A DNA stretch of 64,000 nt from Nezara viridula (GCA_928085145.1 OV725080.1:155703136-155767135); one strand, 5' to 3'; positions 45,001 through 55,044 are shown, counted from the first letter of the stretch. Numbers and translations are program-made. Notes: generated by a model not told the origin, from the letters alone.

Positions 45001-47085
45001 TATAAATAATTTATTTTTATCGCTTTTATTTTATTTTCATAAAATAAGAGAAGGTAAAAGTTGACACTTGACATATAAAGCTCTGATTTTTTCTATTGTA
45101 AAATAAAGTGAGCTACGGGGGATTCTAATATTAATGTAGTTTATAATTTTTTTAGAGTTTATTAACCAATAATAATTTGGTCCAACCAAATAGCACCATC
45201 TATCGGTGCCATTAATGATAAGTAAATAATTTCTACATGGTTACATACTGTATTTAGTTTCTTTAATACTATAAACAGCATAATAATTATCCATACTGTC
45301 GGTATCATGTCAAAGTAGCCAATCTGCAACGTTAAGCAGGCACACAATCATTACTTTAATATGGTGGTGACGATATAAAACCAATTATGACATTTCTTGT
45401 TAATAAATGCTCTTTTAAGGAGCACCACAGGTCAAATGAATGAGTGCTTGTCAGACAAATCTTGACCCAGATGTATAAATTACAAATAGTAAATAGTATT
45501 GGTATATTTTTCTTTTCGAAAAAGTACTGTTTTTATTCCATTTTACATAAATTTTATTCATTACCTTTGTTTGATTTCATTATAATGACCAGTGCCGTTG
45601 TTGACAGGCAAAGGTGGATGAATACAGTGACTGTAGTTCTTTAAAACGACAAAGTTTACCTCTCATTATAAACGATATCCACTGTATATTTATTTCCAAT
45701 TTAAAAAAAAAATATATATTTACATACTAAAAAGATTTCCTGAATTCTCCCTGTTATGAAAATTCATTGACATTTCACAGGTCTGTCGCCACTCTGTCAC
45801 TCAAAACAACAATCTACATTTAGATAAATTCGGACAGCCGCTATTAGTAGGATTCCATCTACAGGGTGAATTTGACCCAAACAACAAATTGGAATCGCAC
45901 TTGTCAAGTAGTACCTCAGCCTTCTTAGTAATTGTTTATTTCATGTTGAATTAAAGTACCAATCAGATAAATTGTCTTAAATTAACTTCTATAAATGCTT
46001 ATTAATTAGAAATTTGTTTCAATTTCAATCAATCCTGTATCGTGTAATTTGCATGAAATACATAAATTAATCAAAAACTCAAGACATTCCATCACATGAG
46101 CCATTCACATCTTAATTGAACAAGTCAAAAAGTATAAAAAAATTGGGTTGTTGCGAAGTAACACTTGTTAAAGGTGAATAATTTAACGTGCAAACTAAGT
46201 TCCTGCTAATGCTATTTTCCAATAGCAACATGTGGTGTTGAAACTCTCTCATTAAATATCAGATCAAACCACCTTAATTCCTGCTGTAGAATTTTCAATT
46301 GATGACACTTGAGTTAGTCTTTCATTTAGTATTACTAATTTCAACGTTTTTTTATCTCTAAGCTATTACTCGACTTGATCCACTTTTATTCTGAATGCCA
46401 ATAATAAGATCGGATAATGAAGAAAAAATATTATATTTCCTATTAAAAATCTCTAGTACCTTATATAAAAGAAACCTTTAAACAATCAGCAGTTGGAGTT
46501 CTGTTGATACCGATAAAGTTTAAAGAACTGACACTGATAACCAACAGCTGGTAAATATTTCTGAGACACGTTTGTTAATAGAATTTATATTTATTCAATA
46601 TCATAGAAAACATACCTTCAGAGGCAGCACTTCCTCCAGCCCATCCACCCGCAACACATATTATGGCATCGAGCTTGTCATTTCCTAGTGCTGACGAGAC
46701 TGCTGAACGTATAGTTTCTTCCTAAATAAATAACTTAATATACTAAACAAATACAAAATATCTTCTAAAATTGACTGATAAAAAAATGTTTCACCTGTTT
46801 AAGACATGGTTCAGTCACATCAACAATGAAACTCTTATCGGCTAAATCATTTGGTTTTGTATCAATTGATCCCACCCACTAAAAAAAAACAATGTTTTTA
46901 ACATTTTTTTTATAACTGACAACAGAATCAATAGAATAAGAAACAAACATGGGTAATTATTTTGTAAATAATCACCCAAATATGTAGTTTTAAGGGCTTA
47001 CCCAATTTTTATTTTTAAAATACTGTACACAAGTTGATCCCAAAGCACCACACCCACCATAAACAAGTACCCTTTGAAGACTCAT
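39837..47085 (-). CDS. QDPR: Dihydropteridine reductase (six exons)
   Basis: Minus-strand exons 47085-47002, 46878-46795, 46721-46616, 44632-44492, 43498-43306 and 39939-39837 join in frame to 236 residues (human QDPR has 244). The enzyme is a short-chain dehydrogenase that uses NADH to reduce quinonoid dihydrobiopterin to tetrahydrobiopterin, the cofactor of the aromatic amino acid hydroxylases. Visible motifs are the Rossmann turn GGCGALG at 10-16, the family signature AGGWAGG at 80-86, and the catalytic pair Y143-x3-K147 in GMIGYGMAKAAVHHL, followed by VSILPVTLDTPMNRKWMP. The last exon ends SKYVVE, a shorter tail than in vertebrates. Intron 5 is about 3.4 kb and holds recent repeats. I see no defect. 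Confidence 0.95.
40028..41305 (+). mobile_element. RTE-type retroposon in QDPR intron 5
   Basis: Begins ACTAGCTTTACCCGGCCAAG and ends AAACAGACAGACATACATTC then ATTTTTATATATATAGAT, a hallmark pairing in insect RTE-related short retroposons. The body contains …TTTAGCCAAGTTTCGTTAAAATC. It includes a 325-bp tandem duplication. It is non-coding and antisense to QDPR. Confidence 0.55.
40558..41207. repeat. Near-identical 325-bp tandem duplication
   Basis: Unit 1 is 40558-40882 and unit 2 is 40883-41207. By eye the two differ at one position (GTTTACAGCG against GTTTATAGCG). The boundary word is CAGAAAAC/GGAGTATA. Confidence 0.9.
41981..42044. repeat. (TA)n microsatellite in QDPR intron 5
   Basis: About 64 bp of AT dinucleotides with one phase shift near 42000. 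Confidence 0.9.
42071..42315. repeat. Foldback element in QDPR intron 5
   Basis: CTCCAATTTCAACATTTTT near 42091-42116 is perfectly inverted at about 42283-42301, with outer TGACCCTTTCAGTT / AACTGAAAGACCAA. A short non-coding foldback about 245 bp long. Confidence 0.55.
43306..43498 (-). CDS. QDPR: QDPR exon 5, catalytic Tyr-Lys
   Basis: Encodes MIGYGMAKAAVHHLTKSLAC, QVVSILPVTLDTPMNRKWMP and TSTWTPLEFIA. The donor is GA|GTATGA. Confidence 0.93.
43670..43753. repeat. GC-rich hairpin in QDPR intron 4
   Basis: 24-nt arms AGATCT..T.CGGCCGCTGTACAG (43670-43693 and inverted at 43730-43753) around a 36-nt loop. The CGGCCG core stands out against AT-rich intron sequence. Confidence 0.6.
44172..44316. 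mobile_element. Palindromic mini-MITE with TA flanks in QDPR intron 4
   Basis: Two arms of about 70 nt pair with roughly two mismatches around a 5-nt loop (AGGCA, 44242-44246). The ends TGAGAAGGAG / CTCCTTCTCA are each bordered by TA (44170-44171 and 44317-44318), as for Tc1/mariner targets. In the pre-mRNA it would form one long stem. Confidence 0.7.
44492..44632 (-). CDS. QDPR: QDPR exon 4
   Basis: Encodes FLKNSDLMWKQSVWSSSIAA then SLSNKFLKEGGFLTLTGANA and ALKGTP. The donor CAG|GTTAAT precedes a split glycine codon. Confidence 0.92.
44633..46615 (-). other. QDPR intron 3
   Basis: About 2 kb of AT-rich sequence. No exon, repeat end or RNA was recognised. Open frames at 45162-45347 (minus) and 45444-45644 (plus) show no domain. 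Confidence 0.6.
46616..46721 (-). CDS. QDPR: QDPR exon 3
   Basis: Encodes EETIRSAVSSALGNDKLDAI then ICVAGGWAGGSAASE. AGGWAGG is the hallmark of the family. Confidence 0.93.
46795..46878 (-). CDS. QDPR: QDPR exon 2
   Basis: Encodes WVGSIDTKPNDLADKSFIVD then VTEPCLKQ, 28 whole codons between phase-0 introns. Confidence 0.92.
47002..47085 (-). CDS. QDPR: QDPR exon 1 and start
   Basis: Encodes MSLQRVLVYGGCGALGSTCV then QYFKNKNW. The ATG aligns with the beginning of the Rossmann fold. The donor is TGG|GTAAGC. Confidence 0.94.
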
Positions 47086-47560
47086 GATGTGAAATATAAC
47101 TCTTTAAGAACTGGACCGTTATAGAAATGATATTGGTCCCCAACTAACCTTGCTTTGCGAGTGAAAGCACAAATAATTACATAATTCAGTACCGGTTGCT
47201 GTAAGAATAGAAACCAGTTCAGGAACTGATCCTTATCGACAGAACTGATTTACTGATTACTATTGATAAAATTATAAAACATCGCTTGCTGAGATTTAAT
47301 TGCAAATATATGATATTTATTACTAACCAATTATGTATTAATTACTATTATTTTTCAAACTAATAATATGTAATATCAGAGGAACTTTGATGATGAGCAT
47401 CACATCGAAATACTGATATTCCTTCTCTTTATGAACAACATTTTCTCTTCTTTTTCCAACTCAAATAAAAAAGCGGTAGTCAGAGATGTTCATTATTATA
47501 GGAAGTTCATTTTTATTCTTATATTATGTCCATCTTTTTATCTTCGAAGATACAGCGAAA
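47086..47560. other. QDPR upstream region
   Basis: No clear TATA box. The sequence is AT-rich. Promoter elements could not be assigned. Confidence 0.4.
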
Positions 47561-47599
47561 TGTTCGAAGGTTATAGGCAGGTTATAACAACCCCAGTGA

Positions 47600-47720
47600 G
47601 CAGTTTCAGCGAAATAGCTACGCCAACAGCGGTTGGCAGGGGGGAATAGCGGTCGCTGTCGTCGACCGCGCCAGCCAAATAGTACCTTTAGCTGGAGATA
47701 AGTTCGTCTGATAGCGCAGC
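47600..47720. promoter_or_regulatory. CpG-dense patch about 0.6 kb upstream of QDPR
   Basis: 47610-47690 has many CpG dinucleotides (CGGTCGCTGTCGTCGACCGC) and about 60% G+C in an AT-rich setting. It could be regulatory or part of a degenerate repeat; nothing identifies which. Confidence 0.25.
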
Positions 47721-48594
47721 TTAGTTCTGGAGGCGGTAAAATGCCGAAATTCAAAATCTGATAACGGGTGATAAAGAGCAGAAAATAGTTTAGAGTCCTG
47801 AACATTATTTCTAAAACATTTTCATCACTTTAATTAAACATTTCATTTTTTTTAACAACAAATATTTTAATAACATGAATAAAATAAGATAAAAGCACTA
47901 GAAATTGATAGTGCACCATTGCCTGACACCATTCTCTAAAAATTTGAATAATAAGATTTCAGGACCTACAAGACTTTTATTTTAAATATTAGTGCCTTCT
48001 ATATATTTCCCTTAAATATTGGTATATTATGCTTCAGTCTTAGCGGGAAAGTAAACAATAAGGATGCTATAAGGTACAGTTTTTCTTCTCTTTTAAATAC
48101 TTTTTATTAATCTCAAGTTTCTGTTGTATTCCTTCCTTGAGTCTTTACATATTATGTTTTAACCGTTTTGGACTTATTTCTTTGAAGAAATTGAAAAAAA
48201 CAGCCCTGTTAGCTACTGGGTCATTGCACAACTTCTTTTAAAAACATCATTTCTTCTATTTAACTATTTTATTTCGTTATATAAGCTTGCCACTGAACAT
48301 TATTCTCAATGTAGATATGTATTCCAATAACTGACAGGTAGTATCAAGCTCTGGAACAAGATATGTCAGCTATTGGAACAACATTTGATTTCTGTTTTTC
48401 TTTCTTCCAGCTTTTTTTCTAAGGCCCCGAAAAAAAAAAATAAAAAAAATTATACATACTCAGAAAGACTTGGAAAAGCCCTAGACTATATTTGCGGGGT
48501 AATGTCTGACTGGCTTATAAAGTCAGAGGAAAAATACACACTTCAGCGTAAAATGAGACCATCCACTATTTCGTCTAGCGAATAAGAAGAGAGA
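47721..48594. other. Intergenic DNA
   Basis: The frame at 48373-48585 has no domain. No element ends were seen. Confidence 0.4.
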
Positions 48595-48737
48595 GAAACA
48601 CTTTATTTCCATAAAAATATAAAATATAAAAGATTGTTGCCCAATTATATTGGTTTGCTATATACACAGCATACTCTTTAATCCTTAGGATAATAGATGG
48701 ACATATATAAATATACAGAAGTGTTAGTTTATATTAG

Positions 48738-48797
<60 letters not shown>
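48595..48797 (-). mobile_element. LINE 3' tail with (AT)n, family D
   Basis: Near-parallel copy of 17099-17279. The sequence match runs directly into the (AT)n tract (48740-48796). Confidence 0.5.
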
Positions 48798-48799
<2 letters not shown>

Positions 48800-49095
48800 T
48801 ATTAGTTGTGTAAATTAAATACATAGAAAAAAAATAAAGTTATTGACAGTGTCCAACATCTGCTGAAAAATTTAGTTCAGAAAAATCCCCTCAAAGATTA
48901 CCGCCCTGGTCGGAAATGATTTTATCTTTGCATTAAACGGAACCATAAGACACCTGAAAATTTATTTTGATCTGCAATATATTGGCCATTATTTAATATG
49001 ACTTTTTTTCCCTTGTTTACACTAACTGCATAATGTCATGTTCATAGAACTAATTGTCATAATGTCATGTCTGGAACTTATTGTTAAAAAACTAA

Positions 49096-49430
49096 TCAAA
49101 GTGATTTTTGATGTCCTCTTCCTTTTTCAATTTCTTTCCAGTAATGGAGTTCTGCAGAGACCAGAATAAGTGGTAGTGTCTTGGAGCTAGATCTGGTGAA
49201 TAGAAATGGTGTGGTAAAAGGTACTCATCCAAGACTCAATAATTTATTGCAAATGACCAATGAGGTGTGGAACCTAGCATTGTCTTGGCGGAACACAATA
49301 CTTTTCTGATTTGCCAGTTCTGGGCGTTTATTTTTAATTGAGTGATCCAATTTTGTTAATTGTGAGCAGTATATAGTTTGTTTGTCCCGATGGCAATAGC
49401 TCATAGAATATAATACCGATTGACCGATTT
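49096..49430 (-). pseudogene. mariner transposase C-terminal fragment
   Basis: The minus strand translates, across frameshifts, to GIIFYELLPSGQT, then CSQLTKLDHSIKNKRPELAN, QKSIVFRQDNARFHTSLVI, and finally FYSPDLAPRHYHLFWSLQNS with KEEDIKNHFD and a stop. These are the mariner (DD34D) blocks: DNA(R)xH carries the second catalytic aspartate and SPDLAP(S/R)(D/H)Y the third. Here the third aspartate position reads H (RHYH for SDYH), so catalysis would be lost. No terminal repeat was located. Confidence 0.8.
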
Positions 49431-50264
49431 TGGGGGCAACACTAGATTTAACTATTTTATAGATGCTGATTGTGCCGAAAATAGGAACACAGTTCCTTAC
49501 TCACTTAACTATCCTCTGGTTGTGTTAATGTGTCCCTAAATTAATTGTAATGAAATATGGATCAAAACAACTATATGCTGGTGCTGTATTTTTAAAAAAT
49601 GAAGAAATGCCGACGAAATGTAAAAAATATCGAAAGAAACGTTTTGAACAAAGATATGCAAAATTATTATTGTACGATATAAAACTCTAAATGCTTGTTA
49701 TTAAATAATTGGTTCTGCATAATCCACCTTGTAATTAAATGCAATTTTATTTTTACTCAAATTTGTGCTTTGAGCTATTTCATGATTGAAAACTTTCAAG
49801 TTTAGATTCTATAGTTAAAAAAATAAATAAATTAAAGTTAATTTATATTCATAATTCACTTTCTTGGAGCGAAATGGTCTATTAGAAACCAGCCTGTCTA
49901 GTTTCTATTCTAGCCCCGTTCAAAACTTATCTCCACTTCTCAACAAAAAACACTCAAGAAATATCAGCTGCCAAGATTACGAAGTCCATAAGTACTTAAA
50001 TACATATTATATAATTTAATTCATTTATAGAATATCGTTTTATTCAATTTTTAAAACACTCGATCCAAAGAATAAGGTCACTGTCCCCTCTCGTAATAAA
50101 TGGAATATCCCCAAAGTTGCAAACTTGTTCCTCTCACTTGAGATAAAAGTTTTCGAAATTATTGTTTATTTTCTTGGATATATTATTTAGTTTCTTATAT
50201 ATTTTTATGTATCTAGAGAGATAGTGAGCCACAATTGGATGCTTGATTGCGATCCACTGTATTT
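49431..50264. other. Intergenic DNA
   Basis: AT-rich with no supported feature. Confidence 0.45.
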
Positions 50265-50440
50265 AAGAATTACCTCTAAAAGTATTATTGTTCGTATAAT
50301 TACATTTTATAGTACTTAAAGAATCACTTAAACTCTATTTCATATAGTAATAATAATAGGTAGTTAGTTCCTTTTTTTTTCTTTCTAAGTAATTATTGTT
50401 ATATATTTTTTTAAAAAATCTTTCGGCCTGAAGACCCCTG
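50265..50440. mobile_element. hAT-B MITE interior, both ends lost
   Basis: Shares AGTATTATTGTTCGT.TAATTACATTT and AATCACTTAAAC.C.ATTTCATATAG with the other hAT-B copies. It ends with the CTTTCGG.CTGAAG word. Confidence 0.55.
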
Positions 50441-50524
50441 TGTATTTACAAACTCTATATCGATTCAGACACTATTACAGATACGGATTCAGAGACTGTG
50501 TACTCGTATACGGTTTGTAGCGGT

Positions 50525-51375
50525 CGTGGTAATCCGTGGTACAGACCCCTTTTTATAGAATTATTAACATCCGCCTGAAATTTCGTAAATAGTTCCCTCT
50601 CATCGTAACCTACAACTATTTTATTTACGAAAACTCTTGAAACTGGGGCGTTTTCAATCTGGAGAAGGGTAAACTTTGTCTATTTAATTAGGTTCCAGTG
50701 TTGCCCAAATGCGAGACCGAGACGAGTCTTGGTCTTGCAAACTCAGTCTTGGCCATGGTCTTGGTCTTGCGCAATACTCTCGCAACAGTCATGCAGTTAC
50801 TTATTAATTTACTACTATAGAGATATTACTGTATTTTTTTTTTTTATATTAGAAACCTAACTAAGCCCGAATGAAAAATTAGAGGATTTAAATGCAAAAG
50901 AATATTGGTTATACCAATTATTAACATATAGTAACTAAAATTGTCGAGTAGTAGTAACTATTTTGCCTTAATTTTTACTTAAAAAATCGATTATTTTTAC
51001 CAGTCCTGATCTTGGTCTTGCAGCAGTTAATCGGCCTTGGTATTTTGGGCAACACTATTAGGTACTAAAACTCGTAAATACACAATTGCTTTCTATTTGG
51101 ATCGTAAGATAAATTGATCAAAAAATCGATAAAAAAGGTAGCCTACAAAAATATTAGGTTTGTCCTACATAACCTCCTTATTTGGAAAATTTGGGGGTGT
51201 AGCTCACGCCAAACGGCTCAATGTTTTTGAAGGCCACCTTTTTTCTCGATTTTGTGATCAAATTATCTTAGGATTCAAGTAGAAAGCAAATGTATATTTA
51301 CGAGTTTTTAGTACCTAATTAAATAGACACAGTTGCCCTCCCCCCCCTCCGGATTGAAAACGTTCCAAGATTTTC
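50525..51375. repeat. Foldback repeat, family A, hAT-A inserted in it
   Basis: Left arm from TCCGTGGTACAGACCCC at 50527; right arm the inverse, to about 51375. The word TTTAATTAGGT..C in the left arm faces GTACCTAATTAAATAGACA in the right arm, showing the foldback design. The left arm is split by 50696-51057. Confidence 0.7.
50696..51057. mobile_element. hAT-A MITE, complete, nested in family A
   Basis: Begins CAGTGTTGCCCAAATG and ends TTTTGGGCAACACTA. Flanked by TTAGGTTC (50688-50695) and TTAGGTAC (51058-51065), an 8-bp duplication with one mismatch. Orientation is opposite to the copy at 240. Confidence 0.8.
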
Positions 51376-52420
51376 CACACCTCGATTCTACATGCTCGCT
51401 GGAGAACTTCAGTCAAAATTATTTATTCTTTTTTTTAAATAATTATTGACTGACAAACAATACTGTCAAAAGGCAAGAGGATAAATAATTTTAAATACAC
51501 AACCCGAGGACAAAACTCTATTCTACAACAAACCTCAACTAAAAATATATGCAACTAAAGCTCATTAAACAAGGAAGTTTTTATAAAAGTGGAGTATTTT
51601 TAGTAATGATAAAAAACATCACAAATTATCCATGATTTAATGAAAAACGCAACTCATAAGTCCCCTTTGAATGGTTTTAACAAAGATAAACTGTATTTGT
51701 ATTTGAAGTAAATTGTATCTAGTTTACTATAAAGCAATTTTGAATTATCTGAATTAAAAAAATGTTGTATTATCACTTATATGTATCAAATTAATTTTTT
51801 GGCGGAAAGGCTGTCTAGAAACACGATCATATTCGGTGTTGTTTTAATATATTAACTAATAAAAATAATACTTTTATAATTATTGCTATTTAAAATATAC
51901 AAATTATTATTTTTTAAATTATTCATACTTAGCACTTATTCCTCTTGCCTTTTTGACAATATTTCAGGAAAAAATATATAAAATAAAATTAATTTTTTTG
52001 TTTATATTACATATAATATTGCACGGCAATCTTTATCCATTATTTTTTTCTAAGAAGAACATTATTGAATTTGTGTCAATGAATAACTACAATATTTTAG
52101 ATAAAAAGTGCTCATTATTATTTTCTTATTTATTTTTGTAATTTATAATTTATTTTATTATAATCTTAGCCCTTATTTTATTATTATTTTTTTAAATTAT
52201 TTACACTTAGCACTTGTTACTCTCGCCATTTGACATTATTGTTTGTCTGTAAAAAATTATTTTTAGAACAAAATTAATAATTTTGTTTATATATACAAAT
52301 AAATATATATTTACATTAATCAACAATAATAATTAATATATTTGTGGTGCATTTATCCTAATTTTTGTTACTAAAGCAGAAATTGAAGTATAAAAATTTG
52401 ATGATATGATGTTCTATATC
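51376..52420. other. AT-rich intergenic DNA
   Basis: No supported gene. 51880-52270 contains a loosely repeated word (TATTTTTTAAATTATT.A.ACTTAGCACTT at 51907 and 52185), a diverged duplication about 280 bp apart. Confidence 0.45.
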
Positions 52421-52697
52421 CACTAGCGGATCCAGGATTTAACTTTGGGCTTCAGCACTAAAGCTTTTTTTTCGTAAAAATAACGATAATTACTTTGGAA
52501 AATAAGAAAGAAACTAACTACCTATACGAAATGGTGTTTAAGTGATTCCTAAAGCTCTTCTAAATGTAATTACACGAATAATTATACTTTAAGAGATCAT
52601 TTTTTAATATTTTTTTCGATAAAACATGGTTATATTTTACCATTTGGGGGGGAGAGGGCTTCAGTCCGAAAGCCCCTCCCCCGTAGATCCGCCCGTG
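52421..52697. mobile_element. hAT-B MITE, complete
   Basis: Begins CACTAGCGGATCCAGG and ends GTAGATCCGCCCGTG. Flanked by TCTATATC (52413-52420) and CCTATATC (52698-52705), an 8-bp duplication with one mismatch. Inverted relative to the copy at 24295. Confidence 0.8.
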
Positions 52698-52854
52698 CCT
52701 ATATCTATACACATGTCATTTGACTGAGTTTAGAAGTAATTGGGTTCTTGTTTGGAGAAAAATGGAGTAAATTTAGACTGGAATATAAAAAAAATCATAT
52801 TTAGTTAAAAACTGAAAATAACAGTGCGTCTTGAAGCTATGGTAGTATAAGGAC

Positions 52855-53245
52855 CACAAACGGATGCAAGATTTAATTTTTTGGGGGGAAGGGAGGACGG
52901 TATTTCAGCCAGAAAGTTTTATGTATATAAAACGTTATGATTTGGTTTTGCACATTATTTTTTCCTTTTTGCCTCTCTAACACGGCGTCACCTTGAGATA
53001 TAATTTTGAATTATAAACTAATGCAGAGAGGTTGAAATTCTGTACAATTTCCTCGCTTATAGTATGCAAGCTCGATTTTTAGTTTCTGATATGTTGTAAT
53101 CTATATGTAAAAATAATTAAATTAGTCGACTATAGCCGGGTGTAGTCCGACTTTATCCGAACGTTAAAATCTGACGGATCAATCTAATTCACTCCCCACA
53201 AATAAGTGCAAAACGCGTCTAAAGAAGTAGTCAACATTCATGGAG
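52855..53245 (+). repeat. hAT-B scrap followed by a family C repeat
   Basis: 52855-52925 resembles a hAT-B end. 52930-53245 is family C: TTTTGCCTCTCTAACACGGC, then CCTCGCTTATAGTATGCA, then AATCTAATTCACTCC.CACAAA. The same blocks recur at 55328-55740, 55865-56575 and 58440-58840. Confidence 0.55.
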
Positions 53246-53721
53246 GAACAAACATTTTCTGTTTGCATAAGCTGTGTAGTATTGCGTATGCCAAGATTTT
53301 GGCTGTTAGGGCTAGAACAACGTAATAAACAAAACAACAAGACCTGTCTTGTTCCTGCACAAAGATTCTCCCTCTACACCCATTGTTGCTAACACAATGT
53401 TCTTCCAAAGGGTTCCTTTCCCTATTGTAATACCATTATTTCGTTGTTCTTATTCAACTAATACAGTCAATGGACGTCTTTTTGAACCTTTGTACTTTAT
53501 CTTTACATTTTTATTTTCGAAGTAAATTATAAAACCCTGTTTATTATTTCTAGACAGATGCTTACATATATTCAGTAGTTTTAGTAAACTTTAATTCAAC
53601 ATTCATCCATCATTGTTTCCTTTATCTCCAACCCCATCCCCACATATATTATTACAGTAAATCTCGAAATCGGTTATGTACCAAATATAAGCTCCTGTCA
53701 TGCTCATATACCATGAATTCA

Positions 53722-53754
53722 GACGTTTCGACCTGAAGTTCAGGCCTTCATCAG
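53722..53754 (-). ncRNA. Hammerhead-like core, stem I partner missing
   Basis: CUGAUGA, stem II GGCCUGA/UCAGGUC, GAAACGUC. The base after GUC begins unrelated sequence, so the 3' strand of stem I is absent. Confidence 0.5.
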
Positions 53755-53841
53755 GGCTCTTCCTCGACCTCGCTGGAGTAAAGTGGAAATATATAAAACT
53801 TTATTTATTACTCTTTACTCCAGCGAGGTCTAGGAAGAGCC

Positions 53842-53874
53842 CTGATGAAGGCCTGAACTTCAGGTCGAAACGTC
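53842..53874 (+). ncRNA. Hammerhead-like ribozyme motif, best copy
   Basis: GCC, then CUGAUGA at 53842-53848, one extra A, a seven-pair stem II with a 3-nt loop (GGCCUGA/UCAGGUC), GAAACGUC ending at 53874, then GGC. GCC pairs with GGC as stem I. ACGU could pair between two molecules as stem III. The match to the minimal ribozymes described in Penelope-like elements is good, but activity is unproven. Confidence 0.6.
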
Positions 53875-53960
53875 GGCAAATGTTAAAATAAATATTATTA
53901 TTTATTTTTGCCTTCTTATTTCTAAATGATCACCCAAATCATCCTTATCTTCATTACACC
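53875..53960 (+). mobile_element. Penelope-like terminal repeat sequence
   Basis: GGCAAATGTTAAAATAAATA followed by TTATTTATTTTTGCC is the inverse of 36340-36415, linking the two copies to one family. Confidence 0.5.
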
Positions 53961-54600
53961 TTAGTTTTCTTTTAGTATATAGGATACCTCTGTATATTTG
54001 AAATATTCTTTACATAAGAAGTGATTATTATGTTATAAGTAAATAATAAATTGTAAACAAAACATAAAAAAGTGGGACACACCTTTTTGTAAAGGGGTAG
54101 AAAAAAGCACATAGTCAGTGATCATGTTTTATATAAAATAAAAAAATCTATTACTATTTACATATATTTTCTTTTTTTTTACCAGCCTAAAATAATAGAG
54201 AAGGGATGTTTATTTCTTTGGAAATACACAAACGTCTAAACACCCTGTTTCTTGCATTTGTTTTTTTTCTTTGTATGTTTTTTAATGTCTAAAACTAATT
54301 TAAAAGACAAACTTCGATTGGCAAAATCGATATTAAGTGAATATTCTGAAGATCGATTGTTTGATTGATGTTGGTACATACGTGTGCTCACCTAGATACA
54401 GGTCGTTGGCACTAGTTTCCGTTTAGGGTCGTTCATTACTTCATTCGTTCAATACCTTTAACCTTTTCTCTTCCCTTTCATTATTCTCTTTTTTTCATCA
54501 TGGTATTCCTATTGAAAAAGATTTAAAAAAAAGTAAAATGTGTGCTTTAGACCGCACGATTGAAAACATCAACAAGGCGAGATTAATAATATGAAATATA
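53961..54600. other. Intergenic DNA
   Basis: AT-rich, nothing supported. Confidence 0.45.
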
Positions 54601-54623
54601 AATTATAAATAACTAGTTGCCTC

Positions 54624-55044
54624 GTGGGAATAATTCGCAGAAAATTTTGTTTAGTGAAGAAACAGAAAAACAATATGGAAATAAGTAGTTCCTATGTATT
54701 ATGTAAGGAAGAAATTAATGTTTTTTCCTGGATCGATTGCAATATTCCATTTAACATAATAGACCAAAATATTTGTACAAGTTGCTTTTCTAGGACCTAT
54801 TTTTAAACTCTGACTGGAAAGATAATAAAAGTAATAGAAACAAAATAATGCCATGATCATGGGATTTTATGAATTATTTAAAAAAATAAAATGTAAGAAC
54901 AAACAAATACCTTTAAAAGATAATAAAGTTAATATATCAGCCAGGAAAAAAAGTGTAGTAGACTATTCTACTCCTAAATGCAATATCTTTAAAGAGGAAG
55001 ACAATATTAAGTATACCAAAATTAATGGACTGTACCTTTGTTAA
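54624..55044 (+). other. Unassigned coding-like region with a repeat
   Basis: Two short frames follow each other: …NNMEISSSYVLCKEEINVFS with a cysteine pair near its end (CTSCFSRTYF), and MIMGFYELFKKIKCKNKQIP then KCNIFKEEDNIKYTK. The second part recurs, with stops, at 3881-4043, so it probably belongs to a mobile element. No domain is recognised. Confidence 0.3.

Larger units (their letters stand above)
53722..53874. repeat. Near-perfect inverted repeat with two hammerhead-like motifs
   Basis: 62-nt arms (53722-53783 and 53813-53874) differ at about one base, around a 29-nt AT-rich spacer. The plus motif is at 53842-53874 and the minus motif at 53722-53754. The left arm ends at the GUC of its motif. 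Confidence 0.85.

Noticed and set aside
47380..47425. TTGATGATGAGCATCACATCGAAATA resembles the spacing of a hammerhead core
   Set aside because: The first box lacks the C, the sequence after GAAA has no GU(C/U), and the flanks do not pair.
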